A stretch of DNA of 64,000 nt from an uncultured Dermabacter sp. (GTDB lineage: Bacteria; Actinomycetota; Actinomycetes; Actinomycetales; Dermabacteraceae), in the NCBI GenBank assembly GCA_947252755.1, contig CAMXWV010000001.1, positions 353,033 to 417,032 on the forward strand, given 5' to 3'. Both the position numbers and the translations under genes were made by a program. The notes beneath the pieces are model-generated. The model saw only the letters and a list, made by a program, of their open reading frames with translations, had not been told where the DNA came from and ran no database searches. This document shows positions 8,102-16,872 of this stretch, piece by piece (positions within the stretch are counted from its first letter, which is position 1; every line of letters begins with the position of its first letter).

Positions 8102-9040
8102 GTGCTCATCATCGCCTCTCCCGGACAGGGAGCCCAGAAGCCCGGATTCCTCAGCCCCTGGCTCGAGCTGCCCTCGGTGGCGTCCTTTGTGGACGAGCTG
8201 TCCGAGGCCGCCGAGGTGGATATCCGCCATCATGGCACCGAGTCTGACGCGGACACCATCCGCGATACCGCGGTGGCGCAGCCGCTGCTGGTGGCCGCGA
8301 GCCTGATCACCCACAGCGTGCTGTTCGCGGACCCGGCGCTGCCCCGTCCGAAGCTGTACGCGGGGCATTCTGTGGGCGAGGTGGCAGCTGCTGCGAATGC
8401 CGGCATCCTGTCAAACCCTGAGGCGATGCGCTTTGTGGCGGTCCGCTCCCGGGCGATGGCGAAGGCTGCGTCGGCAGAGAAGACCGCAATGGCCGCGGTG
8501 GTGGGCGGTGCGCGCGAGGACGTGATCGCGGCTATCGACGCCGCGGGCGCCACACCCGCCAATCTCAACAGCGTCGCTCAGGTGGTGGCCGCCGGCTCCC
8601 TCACCGCGATCGAGCAGCTCGCCCAGAACGCGCCCGCCCGTGCCCGCGTAATCCCGCTGCAGGTGGCCGGCGCCTTCCACTCTCCGTTCATGCAGAGCGC
8701 CCGTGAGGAGCTGCAGGAGGTGGCCGGTGAGTTCAACGCGGAGGATGCCGTGGTACCGGTGCTGTCCAACGCTGACGGCACCATCCTCACCAACGGTCAG
8801 CAGTACGTGGCGTCCCTGATCACCCAGGTGGCGAACACGGTCAACTGGGAAGCCTGCATGCACACGATGAGCAACCAGGGCGTCACCGGTCTGCTGGAGC
8901 TGGCGCCCGCCGGCACCCTGACGGGCCTTGCCAAGCGCGATCTGAAGTCCGTGGCGCGCTTCGATCTGAACACCCCCGATGACCTCGATGCTGCGCGTGC
9001 ATTCATCACGGAGCACGCTGCCGTCTCAAAGGAGAGCTGA
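8102..9040 (+). CDS. fabD: Malonyl-CoA:ACP transacylase
   Basis: FabD moves malonyl from CoA to acyl carrier protein for type II fatty acid synthesis in the cytosol. The 312-residue product begins with the typical IIASPGQGAQKPGFL, has the nucleophile elbow AGHSVGEVAAA (catalytic Ser), a conserved VRSRAMAKA arginine segment and the catalytic-His motif VAGAFHSPFM. Start is GTG 8102 with GGAGA just upstream; a longer reading from 8009 overlaps the previous gene and adds unrelated sequence. It is first in fabD-fabH-acpP-fabF, the usual actinobacterial order. Confidence 0.96.
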   Translation: MLIIASPGQGAQKPGFLSPWLELPSVASFVDELSEAAEVDIRHHGTESDADTIRDTAVAQPLLVAASLITHSVLFADPALPRPKLYAGHSVGEVAAAANAGILSNPEAMRFVAVRSRAMAKAASAEKTAMAAVVGGAREDVIAAIDAAGATPANLNSVAQVVAAGSLTAIEQLAQNAPARARVIPLQVAGAFHSPFMQSAREELQEVAGEFNAEDAVVPVLSNADGTILTNGQQYVASLITQVANTVNWEACMHTMSNQGVTGLLELAPAGTLTGLAKRDLKSVARFDLNTPDDLDAARAFITEHAAVSKES

Positions 9041-9041
9041 T

Positions 9042-10046
9042 ATGTCCGTGACGCTGACACCGTCCCAGCCAGTTGCTGGTTCACAGATCCTCGGCTACGG
9101 TGCCTCCCGCGGCGATCTCACCGTCACCAACGATGACATCGCCGGCCCGATCGACTCCTCTGACGAATGGATCCGGCAGCGCACCGGCATCATCACCCGA
9201 ATGCGCGCCTCCAAGGACCGCACCCTGCTGGTGATGGCACGTGAGGCCGCTGTTGAGGCCGTGGAAAAGTCAGGTCTGACCGGCGCGGACATCGATGCGG
9301 TGATCGTCGGCACGATCACCTTTGAGTATCCGACTCCGTCGCTCGCCACCCTGCTCGCGCATGAGATCGGGGCGGAGAACGCGATCGCCTATGACATGAG
9401 CGCCGCCTGCGCGGGCTTCTGCTACGGCATCGGCCAGGCTGATGCGCTCGTGCGGGCCGGAGCAGCGCGCAACGTGCTCGTGGTGGGAGCGGAAAAACTC
9501 AGCGACTTCATCTCCCCCACTGACCGCTCCATCTCCTTCCTGCTTGGCGATGGAGCCGGCGCTGCCGTGGTGAGCGCCTCAGACACTCCGAAGATCGGCC
9601 CCACTATCTGGGGCAGTGAGGGCGGCAACTGGTCCACGATCCGCATGACCCACTCACTGCTGGATTTCCGGGACAATCCGGAGGAGGGCTGGCCCACGCT
9701 TGAGCAGGACGGGCGGACCGTGTTCCGGTGGGCTGTGTGGCATACCGCGGACATCGTCCGCGAGGCGCTGGAGCGCTCCGGTCTGACCGTGGATGACATC
9801 GACGTGTTCGTGCCGCATCAGGCGAATATGCGCATCATCGACGAGCTCGCCAAGCAGCTGAAGCTGCCGGAGTCTGTGGTGATTGCCCGCGATATCGCGG
9901 ACTCGGGCAACACCTCGGCTGCGTCGATCCCGCTGGCCACCCACCGCCTCCTGGAGGAGGGCCTGGCCAAGAGCGGGGATGTGTGCGTGCAGATGGGCTT
10001 CGGGGCAGGGCTGGCATATGCCGGTCAGGTTGTCATCCTGCCGTGA
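9042..10046 (+). CDS. fabH: Beta-ketoacyl-ACP synthase III
   Basis: FabH starts fatty acid chains by condensing an acyl-CoA primer with malonyl-ACP. The 334-residue protein shows the Cys-His-Asn triad: SAACAGFCYG (Cys near residue 120), VPHQANMRII and DSGNTSAASIPLA. ATG 9042 follows AAAGGAGAGC and starts one base after the fabD stop, so both are probably translated from one message. In actinobacteria this enzyme usually prefers branched primers, giving iso and anteiso fatty acids; specificity cannot be read here. Confidence 0.96.
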   Translation: MSVTLTPSQPVAGSQILGYGASRGDLTVTNDDIAGPIDSSDEWIRQRTGIITRMRASKDRTLLVMAREAAVEAVEKSGLTGADIDAVIVGTITFEYPTPSLATLLAHEIGAENAIAYDMSAACAGFCYGIGQADALVRAGAARNVLVVGAEKLSDFISPTDRSISFLLGDGAGAAVVSASDTPKIGPTIWGSEGGNWSTIRMTHSLLDFRDNPEEGWPTLEQDGRTVFRWAVWHTADIVREALERSGLTVDDIDVFVPHQANMRIIDELAKQLKLPESVVIARDIADSGNTSAASIPLATHRLLEEGLAKSGDVCVQMGFGAGLAYAGQVVILP

Positions 10047-10198
10047 GAGTTGCCCTCGTATTCTCGCCGGCGCTGCCCGGCACCCAGGTTGTGGGAGTGT
10101 GACACACTCCCCGCACGCCGAAGGATTGCCGTATCCCCAGCCGGGAACGCGGTAGTCTGAGCGTGCTGTTTGTTTCGTTTCCTACGAAGGAGAGCCAC

Positions 10199-10447
10199 AT
10201 GGCACACACCGAAGACGAGATCCTCGCAGGCCTTGCAGAGATCGTGAACGAGGAGACCGGCGTTGAGACGTCGGAGATCCAGCTGGACAAGTCCTTCACC
10301 GATGATCTGGACATCGACTCGATCTCCATGATGACCATCGTGGTCAATGCTGAGGAGAAGTTCGAGGTGCAGATCCCGGATGATGAGGTCAAGAACCTTG
10401 TCACCGTGGGTGACGCCGTCAAGTTCATCTCCAGCGCCCAGGCGTGA
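10199..10447 (+). CDS. acpP: Acyl carrier protein
   Basis: An 82-residue acidic protein that carries growing acyl chains on a phosphopantetheine arm. The attachment site is the Ser of DIDSIS in DDLDIDSISMM; most family members have DSL, so the Ile is a mild variant. ATG 10199 has GAAGGAGAGCC upstream; an in-frame reading from 10163 adds residues unlike the family. A 152-base gap separates it from fabH, leaving room for its own promoter, which would suit the high ACP demand; I could not place boxes with confidence. Confidence 0.95.
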   Translation: MAHTEDEILAGLAEIVNEETGVETSEIQLDKSFTDDLDIDSISMMTIVVNAEEKFEVQIPDDEVKNLVTVGDAVKFISSAQA

Positions 10448-10454
10448 GACGTGA

Positions 10455-10501
10455 GCGCCCGGGCCGTGCCGCTGCAGCGGCTGATGCCCGGGCGCTTCTT
10501 C
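10455..10501 (+). terminator. Hairpin terminator or attenuator between acpP and fabF
   Basis: Perfect 10-bp stem GCGCCCGGGC (10455-10464) and GCCCGGGCGC (10486-10495), enclosing a second short palindrome GCCGCTGCAGCGGC, followed by TTCTTCGTT. It could end or reduce transcripts after acpP and so keep acpP message above fabF. The T tract is weak, so partial readthrough is likely. Confidence 0.65.
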
Positions 10502-10541
10502 GTTAGTCGACTTCATCTTTCCCGCTCGGAGGAAGCCACTC

Positions 10542-11780
10542 ATGACTGATCCCCGTACGCGCGTCGTCGTCACCGGACTCGGCACGTTCAATCCGCTTGG
10601 CACCGATGTGGCCAGCACCTGGAGCAATGCCCTTGTCGGCGTCAGCTCCGCGAAGACGTTGGAGAATGACTGGGTGGAGCGGTACGGCCTGTCCGTGCAC
10701 TTCGCGTCCCAGGTGGCCGGCGACCCGTACGACTTCCTCGCGAAGCCGGTGGCGAAGAAGCTGGATCCGAGCGGCCAGTACGCGATGATCGCCGCCCACG
10801 AGGCATGGAAGGACGCCGGCTCCCCCGAGGTGGATCCGCTGCGCCTAGCCACTGTGGTGGGCTCCGGCATCGGCGGCGTGTGGACGATTCTGGACCAGTG
10901 GGATCTGGTGCGTGAGCGCGGCGCCCGCCGGGTCAACCCGTTCACGGTGCCGATGCTGATGCCGAACTCGAGCTCTGCGCATATCGAGATGGAGTTCGGG
11001 GCGAAGGCGGGCGCGCATACCCCGGTGTCCGCGTGCGCCACCGGTGCGGAATCCGTGGCGCATGCGATGGATATGATCCGTTCCGGCCGTGCAGACGTCG
11101 TCATCGCCGGCGGCACCGACGCGTGCATCCACCCGCTGCCGATCGCGGGCTTTGCGAACATCCGTGCCCTGTCCACCCGCAATGATGACCCCGCTACCGC
11201 GTCCCGCCCGTATGACCGGGACCGGGACGGGTTCGTTCTCGGCGAAGGCGCCGGCATCCTCATCCTGGAGTCGGAGGAGCATGCGAAGGCGCGGGGTGCT
11301 CGAATCTACGCGTATGCCTCCGGCCGCGGTATGGCCTCCGACGCGCACCACATCTCAGCTCCGGATCCGGACGGTCAGATGCGGGCGATCCGCGAATCAG
11401 TCCGTGATGCCGGCATTGCCGCTAAGGACCTGGTGCACGTGAACGCACACGGCACGTCCACGCCGCTCGGTGACATCTCCGAGCTGGAGTCCATCAAGGC
11501 AGCCGTGGGCGAGTCCGATCAGATCGTGGTGACGTCCACGAAATCTATGACCGGGCATCTGCTCGGCGGTGCCGGCGCGGTGGAGTCGATCTTCTCCGTG
11601 CTCGCGCTGCACCACCGGATCATTCCGCCCACGATCAACATTGAGAACCTGGATCCCAGCACGCCGCTGGCGATCGCAGCGAATGAGCCGAAGGACATGC
11701 CTCAGGGGGATGCTGCCGTGCTGAACAATGCGTTCGGCTTCGGCGGTCATGACATGGCGGTGATCTTCACCAGCGCCTGA
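10542..11780 (+). CDS. fabF: Beta-ketoacyl-ACP synthase II
   Basis: FabF elongates acyl-ACP with malonyl-ACP. The 412-residue protein carries the Cys-His-His triad: TPVSACATGAESVAHA, VNAHGTSTPLGD and TKSMTGHLLGGAGA, plus the terminal NNAFGFGGHD loop. ATG 10542 lies behind CGGAGGAAGCC. It closes the fab cluster and is convergent with the DUF3145 gene, with only about 30 bases between. Confidence 0.96.
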   Translation: MTDPRTRVVVTGLGTFNPLGTDVASTWSNALVGVSSAKTLENDWVERYGLSVHFASQVAGDPYDFLAKPVAKKLDPSGQYAMIAAHEAWKDAGSPEVDPLRLATVVGSGIGGVWTILDQWDLVRERGARRVNPFTVPMLMPNSSSAHIEMEFGAKAGAHTPVSACATGAESVAHAMDMIRSGRADVVIAGGTDACIHPLPIAGFANIRALSTRNDDPATASRPYDRDRDGFVLGEGAGILILESEEHAKARGARIYAYASGRGMASDAHHISAPDPDGQMRAIRESVRDAGIAAKDLVHVNAHGTSTPLGDISELESIKAAVGESDQIVVTSTKSMTGHLLGGAGAVESIFSVLALHHRIIPPTINIENLDPSTPLAIAANEPKDMPQGDAAVLNNAFGFGGHDMAVIFTSA

Positions 11781-11811
11781 TCCACGCCCCGGTATTCATT
11801 CGTGCGCCGTC

Positions 11812-12306
11812 TCAGCTGACCAGGTTGAGGCGGCGCACTGGCATTTCGGTGTCTGCTCCGTAGCGGAACGGCTCAAGCTCTTCGTCCCAGGCGCGGCCGA
11901 GCGCCCGGTCGATCTCCTCCGGGATCCGATGAGGGTGTGCCCCGGCAGCGGCGATGCACGCCTGGATCCGGTCTTCGGTGAGGGTGGCGTTGCCGTCATG
12001 GTCCATGCTCGTGTGATGGATGCCCAGGTCCGGGGTGTACATCCAGCGGGAGCCGGCCACGGTGGCGGTGGGCTCCTGAGTGATCTCGTAGCGCAGATCG
12101 TTCCAGCCGCGCAGCGCGGTGGCGAGCTGAGAACCAGTGGTGTCCGGGCCGGTCCACACGATCTGGGCGCAGGTGAGATTCGGCCCGGCGGGCTGCCGAT
12201 GCCACTGGATGCGAACGGGCACGCCGAGGACTCCGCTTGCGGCCCATTCGATATGCGGTGCGAGGGCGCGCGTCACGGAGTGAATGTACAGAACTCCCTG
12301 AGCCAT
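11812..12306 (-). CDS. DUF3145 family protein
   Basis: The 164-residue product fits the actinobacterial DUF3145 family: GVLYIHSVTRALAPHIEW at the N-terminus, VRIQWHRQPAGP, WNDLRYEITQEPT, RWMYTPDLGIHH and a C-terminal LGRAWDEELEPFRYG. No function is established; the gene often lies next to fabF in Micrococcales and relatives, as here, which hints at a link to lipid or envelope physiology without proving it. No signal peptide or membrane segment is seen. Confidence 0.88.
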   Translation of the reverse strand: MAQGVLYIHSVTRALAPHIEWAASGVLGVPVRIQWHRQPAGPNLTCAQIVWTGPDTTGSQLATALRGWNDLRYEITQEPTATVAGSRWMYTPDLGIHHTSMDHDGNATLTEDRIQACIAAAGAHPHRIPEEIDRALGRAWDEELEPFRYGADTEMPVRRLNLVS

Positions 12307-12390
12307 GATCTGCCTTCCATGTGATCAACACGTCTTCCCCACGGATTGATCGATGGTGCAGGTCAGCTGCGGGTTTCTGCTCCCCTTACC

Positions 12391-12876
12391 CTAGAGGGTC
12401 TCCCGGATGGCGCGCAATGCCTTCTTCTTCACGCTGCGCTCCAGGCCGTCGATATAGAGCTCACCGTTGAGATGGCCCACCTCGTGCTGGATCAGGCGAG
12501 CGGTGATGCCGTCTCCCTCGAGACGCACGGGGCTGCCGTCAAGGTCTGTGCCTTCGCAGGCGGCCCAGGCCGCTCGAACACGCGGGTAGAACAGGCCGGG
12601 CACAGACAGGCAGCCTTCGTCCCCATCCTGCGTGCTCTCACTGAGCTCAGTGATCACCGGGTTGATGATGTAACCGAGTTCGCCGTCCAGGTTCCAGGAG
12701 AACGCACGCAGTGTGATGCCGATCTGGTTGGCGGCAAGGCCGGCGCGGCCGTCGAAGTCCACGGTCTCCATCAGGTCGGTGATGAGCTGGCGGACTCCCG
12801 GGGTGATCTCCGTGATCGGGTCGCATTCGGTGCGCAGAACGGGATCGCCCACGGTGCGGATACTGCGAATGGTCAC
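12391..12876 (-). CDS. def: Peptide deformylase
   Basis: Removes the formyl group from the N-terminal Met of new proteins. The three motifs of the metalloenzyme are present: [16 protein letters not shown] (metal Cys) and QHEVGHLNG (the two metal His and catalytic Glu); the last is usually HEHDH or HEYDH, so VG is unusual inside it. 161 residues, close to typical. Start GTG 12874-12876 has AAAGGA upstream; a longer reading from 13023 adds residues with no family likeness. Confidence 0.94.
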   Translation of the reverse strand: MTIRSIRTVGDPVLRTECDPITEITPGVRQLITDLMETVDFDGRAGLAANQIGITLRAFSWNLDGELGYIINPVITELSESTQDGDEGCLSVPGLFYPRVRAAWAACEGTDLDGSPVRLEGDGITARLIQHEVGHLNGELYIDGLERSVKKKALRAIRETL

Positions 12877-13037
12877 TGTGCGTCCTTTGCTGCTGGCTGA
12901 GTGAGATGTGCTGATGGCTGGGTGATCTGATGGTTGATGGTGGTGTTCTGCTGAACGGTGCGCGGTCTGTGCTGGCAGGGGTGCCCTGCCGGTGTGCGTG
13001 CGAACCAGTATAGGGATGGGCACGGGTGGGGCACGCG

Positions 13038-13064
13038 AAAGGCCCGGTCGCCTGACCGGGCCTT
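13038..13064. terminator. Bidirectional hairpin terminator
   Basis: GGCCCGGTC (13041-13049) and GACCGGGCC (13054-13062) form a 9-bp stem with a 4-base loop, flanked by AAA on the left and TT on the right. It lies just downstream of tRNA-Asn (minus strand) and before def, so it most likely ends the tRNA transcript. Confidence 0.7.
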
Positions 13065-13075
13065 CTGCTCTGCAG

Positions 13076-13147
13076 CTCCCCCAGCTGGATTCGAACCAGC
13101 AACCCTTCGATTAACAGTCGAATGCTCTGCCGTTGAGCTATGGGGGA
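13076..13147 (-). tRNA. tRNA-Asn (anticodon GTT)
   Basis: The minus strand folds as a 72-base tRNA with acceptor TCCCCCA paired with TGGGGGA plus discriminator G, D arm TAGCTCAACGGCAGAGC, anticodon loop CTGTTAA (GTT) and T arm CTGGTTCGAATCCAG. CCA is not encoded. It is divergent from the tRNA at 13288. Confidence 0.95.
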
Positions 13148-13287
13148 TCAACGGGTATGACTCTAGCAGGATGGGGAAGCGGTCCACCAATCCGCAGGCG
13201 GCCCGGTCGCTGAGGTATGGCTGAAACCACACCGCGCGGTTGATTCGCTCCGCCGTGCCGTTTCCGGGATAATGGGGAGCCGTTCAC

Positions 13288-13361
13288 GGCCCTATAGCTC
13301 AGTCGGTTAGAGCACCGGACTCATAATCCGCTGGTCGCGGGTTCAAGCCCCGCTGGGGCCA
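13288..13361 (+). tRNA. tRNA with CAT anticodon, probably tRNA-Ile2
   Basis: A 74-base cloverleaf: acceptor GGCCCTA with TGGGGCC, D arm TAGCTCAGTCGGTTAGAGC, anticodon loop CTCATAA, T arm GCGGGTTCAAGCCCCGC. CAT fits elongator Met or the minor Ile tRNA whose C34 is turned to lysidine by TilS. The acceptor pairs C4-G69 and C5-G68 match the E. coli tRNA-Ile2 pattern, so I favour Ile2; elongator Met remains possible. A GATAAT -10 box at 13268-13273 lies about 15 bases upstream. Confidence 0.85.
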
Positions 13362-13376
13362 CGCTGAACGCTCCGG

Positions 13377-14819
13377 TCAGGCCGCGCTCCCCTCTGGGGG
13401 TGCGGCCTGATCGCGCTTTTCCCGGCGCCGATCGAACAGGGTGATTCCGAACGCTCCGAGCACCAGCGCCCCGATCACCGCCAGGGAGATCAGGAACGCG
13501 GGCAGCCAGGGTGTTCCGCTCTGCGTGAGTGAGAACAGGATGCCGGGGATGAGGGCAAGGCCCACGGCGGCGCCGATGCGCTGGCCGAGCGAGAGAATGC
13601 CGCCGGCCACTCCTCCAAAGCGCGGATCGACGGCGCTGAGCGTGATGGTCTGGTTCGGTCCGATGGTCAGCCCCTGGCTGAAGCCCAGCAGGCACAACGG
13701 CACTGCGAACCATGCCCACCCGAGCGTGTCGTCCTCCACGAGCGGCGCGGTGATGCCCACCAGCACCAGGCTGAGGAAGGCGAGTGCAAAACCTGCCGCC
13801 ACCATGCGCCGGCCCAGCCGAAGCACGTAGCGGCCGCCAAGCTGACTGGAGAACATGGCCACCACCGAACTGGGCAGCATCGCCAGGCTCGCCTGGAACG
13901 GGGTGAGTTCCAGGTGATTGATCAGATAGAGCGGCACCAGGATCCACACACTGGTCACGCCCAGGAAGTACACGGTGATGATGATGATCCCGTTGCGGAA
14001 CGCGGGCTGCTGCAGAACCGCCATGTCCACCATCGGCTCGCGGCCGCGCCGTTTGTAGCGCTTCTCCCACGCTCCCCACAGCAGGAAGAACCCCACGCCG
14101 ATCGGCACCAGCAGGAACACCCACCAGGGGGCGCTGCGCAGCATGAACGGCACCATGACCGCGAGGATGCCCAGGGCGAGCAGCACCGTTCCCACCGGAT
14201 CCAGGTCCAGCCGGGTCTGTGTTCGCACCCGGTCCTTCGGGATCCACCGCCACGCGGCCAGCACGGCGAAGATTCCGAGCGGAACGTTGGTTCCGAAGAT
14301 CATCCGCCAGCCCAGTTCACTGCCGAACAGTTCGATGAGCAGACCGCCGATCAGCGGGCCCACCGCGGTGGCCACCGCGACAGTGGTGCCGATGAAGGCG
14401 AATGCTGTAGCGCGCTGCTGACCCTGGAAATGCCGTTGGATGAGACCGAAGATCTGCGGGTTCAGCAGACCGGAGCCAGCCCCCTGCAGCAGCCGCGCCA
14501 CGATCAGCAGCTCACTGTTCGAAGCCAGGGCAGACAGCAGCGCACCCACCGTGAACACGCTGACGCCGATCATGAACAGGCGTTTGCGTCCGGTGGCGTC
14601 CCCGGCCCTGCCGGAGGGCACCAGGAACAGACCGAACATGAGCGCGTAGCCGGAGATCGTCCACTGCAGCGCTGTGGTGCTCGCATGCAGGGTGGTCTCA
14701 ATGGCGGGCAGCGCCACGTTGAGCACGGAGATCGCCACAAGCGCCATGAACATCGGCAGCAGCAGAACGGCGAGCAGGCGTTTGCGGTGAACGCCCGGGC
14801 TGGAATCGGTGGGTGTCAT
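13377..14819 (-). CDS. MFS transporter, DHA2 (EmrB/QacA-like) drug efflux type
   Basis: 480 residues with about 14 predicted membrane segments, the size of the DHA2 family of proton-driven multidrug exporters. Recognisable family features are LNVALPAIETTLHAS in helix 1, the loop motif GRAGDATGRKRLFMIG between helices 2 and 3, and LLQGAGSGLLNP in helix 4. The ATG overlaps the dnaG stop by ATGA, so it is probably translated with dnaG. The substrate cannot be told. The C-terminal tail is charged and cytosolic. Confidence 0.87.
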   Translation of the reverse strand: MTPTDSSPGVHRKRLLAVLLLPMFMALVAISVLNVALPAIETTLHASTTALQWTISGYALMFGLFLVPSGRAGDATGRKRLFMIGVSVFTVGALLSALASNSELLIVARLLQGAGSGLLNPQIFGLIQRHFQGQQRATAFAFIGTTVAVATAVGPLIGGLLIELFGSELGWRMIFGTNVPLGIFAVLAAWRWIPKDRVRTQTRLDLDPVGTVLLALGILAVMVPFMLRSAPWWVFLLVPIGVGFFLLWGAWEKRYKRRGREPMVDMAVLQQPAFRNGIIIITVYFLGVTSVWILVPLYLINHLELTPFQASLAMLPSSVVAMFSSQLGGRYVLRLGRRMVAAGFALAFLSLVLVGITAPLVEDDTLGWAWFAVPLCLLGFSQGLTIGPNQTITLSAVDPRFGGVAGGILSLGQRIGAAVGLALIPGILFSLTQSGTPWLPAFLISLAVIGALVLGAFGITLFDRRREKRDQAAPPEGSAA

Positions 14820-16792
14820 AGGCTCCTGCTGTGCAGTGCTCGGCGCTGTTCCTGAACAGCGCTCATGCGGGTCATGATCGTTGTGTACTCCTCCTTGTCA
14901 GTGCGCGGATCCAGGCGGGCCAGCCGGGTGCGCAGCAGGGAGTATTCGTGGGTGAAGCTCAGTTCGGTCAGACGGGTCATGAGCGAATCGCCGAGCCGCA
15001 CCAGGTGCTCGTCGGTGCGAGCGGGAAGGTCCACGCTGGCCAGTTCAACGATCAGCGGGCGCAGCATCTCCCCCGCCACTTCGAGAACCGCATCAAGGAA
15101 GCGGGCGGCGGGCAGTGATCCGCTGATCGCGTCGGGCAGTTGGCCGGTGGCCAGCATGCAGTCCCAGATCGATTGGAGGGTGGGGGTGCGGAATGCTTCA
15201 TCCGGCAGCATGGTCACGGCCACGTCATCCAGGGCGGTGGGAGCTTGCAGCATCAGTGCTAGGGACTGCATCTCCACGGCGGCGACGGGATCACGCGGCG
15301 GCACCACATCCCGCAGCCTGACGGGTGCGCTCTGCTGAGCAGCCATCTCGCCGCCATCACCGGCGGCGTCGGCAGGACCAGCGTTCGAACGGGCGGTGGT
15401 GTGCGCGCTCAGGGCGGGCGGCGGCTGCTTGCCGGCCTCGTGGACGGCGCGGGACACGGTGCGCTCATCCATGCCGAGCCAGCCGGCGAGCCGGCGCGCG
15501 TATTCGGGCCGCAGCGCGCGATCGCGGATCTGCGCCACCACCGGCGCTGCCATCCGCAGCCCCGCCACCCGCCCCTCAGCGGTGTCCAGGTCCACGTGCC
15601 GCAATGCCGCGCGGATGGCGAACTCGAACATCGGCACCCGGGAGGCGATGAGGTCTCGCAGGGCTTGGTCGCCCCGCTGAATGCGCACATCACACGGGTC
15701 CAGTCCGTTCGGCTCCACAGCGGCGAAGGTCTGCGCCACAAAGCGCTGATCCTCGCTGAAGGCTTTCAGCGCGGCTTTCTGGCCGGCTTCGTCACCGTCG
15801 AAGGTGAAGATCACTTCGCCGCCCAGACCGGCGGTGGTGCCGCCCAGGCTGAGCCCGGCGGTGGCGGCGGTGTCCCCCATGATGCGCCGCACCACGGTCA
15901 CATGGTCTCCGCCGAAGGCGGTGCCGCAGCTCGCCACCGCGGTTTCGATGCCGGCAAGATGGGCGGCCATCACATCGGTATAACCCTCCATCACCACCAC
16001 TTGGCGGCTGCTGGCGATCGCCTTGCGGGCAAGGTCCAGTCCGTACAGCACCTGTGACTTTTTGTAGATCGGCGTTTCCGGGGTGTTGAGGTATTTGGGA
16101 CCCTTGTCATCCTCGAAGAGTCGGCGGGCACCGAATCCAATGGTGGCGCCGGTGACATCCCGGATCGGCCAGGTGAGCCGGCCGCGGAACCTGTCGTACA
16201 CGCCGCGTTCACCCTGGGATACCAGCCCGGACACCACCAGTTCTTTCTCGGTGAAGCCGGTGCTGCGCAGGCGGCGCAGCAGAGTGTCCCAGCCCTGGGG
16301 GGCATAGCCCACACCGAATCTCTCCGCGGCAGCCCGGTCAAAGCCGCGCTCGCCAAGGAACCGGCGGGCTTCCTGCGCTTCAGGGGTGGCGAGCTGGGAG
16401 CGGAAGAACTCCTCGGTGACCGCATGTGCTTCGATCAGCCGCTGGCGGGAGGCGAAGTCGGTGCTGCGACGCTGGCCCGACGCGTCCTCATACTGCAGCG
16501 TGATCCCGTACTTGCCCGCGAGGTATTCCACTGCTTCCACAAAGGACAGGTGGGAGATCTTCTGCACGAAGGAGATGACGTCTCCGCCTTCGCCGCAGCC
16601 GAAGCAGTGCCAGTGGCCAAGCGCGGGCCGGATGTGGAAGCTCGGGGTCTTCTCGTCATGGAAGGGGCAGAGGCCCTTCATAGAGCCCACGCCGCCGCCG
16701 CGCAGCGTCACGTGTTCGGAAACGATCTCCTCCAGGTTCGATCGCTCGCGCACCTGCTGCACGCTTTCGCGTCTGATCAGCCCCTGCGACAC
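14816..16792 (-). CDS. dnaG: DNA primase
   Basis: Makes the RNA primers for DNA replication. The 658-residue protein starts with a CHC2 zinc-binding domain (C42, H45, C63, C66; LCPFHDEKTPSF and HWHCFGCGEGGD), continues with the catalytic core and a TOPRIM domain (VVVMEGYTDVMAAHLAG, later VIFTFDGDEAGQKAA) and ends with a helical DnaB-binding region. It lies in the minus-strand row glyS-dusB-dgt-dnaG, a usual actinobacterial arrangement. An 80-base gap separates it from dgt. Confidence 0.96.
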   Translation of the reverse strand: MSQGLIRRESVQQVRERSNLEEIVSEHVTLRGGGVGSMKGLCPFHDEKTPSFHIRPALGHWHCFGCGEGGDVISFVQKISHLSFVEAVEYLAGKYGITLQYEDASGQRRSTDFASRQRLIEAHAVTEEFFRSQLATPEAQEARRFLGERGFDRAAAERFGVGYAPQGWDTLLRRLRSTGFTEKELVVSGLVSQGERGVYDRFRGRLTWPIRDVTGATIGFGARRLFEDDKGPKYLNTPETPIYKKSQVLYGLDLARKAIASSRQVVVMEGYTDVMAAHLAGIETAVASCGTAFGGDHVTVVRRIMGDTAATAGLSLGGTTAGLGGEVIFTFDGDEAGQKAALKAFSEDQRFVAQTFAAVEPNGLDPCDVRIQRGDQALRDLIASRVPMFEFAIRAALRHVDLDTAEGRVAGLRMAAPVVAQIRDRALRPEYARRLAGWLGMDERTVSRAVHEAGKQPPPALSAHTTARSNAGPADAAGDGGEMAAQQSAPVRLRDVVPPRDPVAAVEMQSLALMLQAPTALDDVAVTMLPDEAFRTPTLQSIWDCMLATGQLPDAISGSLPAARFLDAVLEVAGEMLRPLIVELASVDLPARTDEHLVRLGDSLMTRLTELSFTHEYSLLRTRLARLDPRTDKEEYTTIMTRMSAVQEQRRALHSRSL

Positions 16793-16872
16793 GCCCCGCC
16801 CTCCCCTCTGCTCCAGCTTGGGATCACCTTCGCCCGGGAGCTTCGCTCCGGGACCTTCTGCCCAGGATCGGA

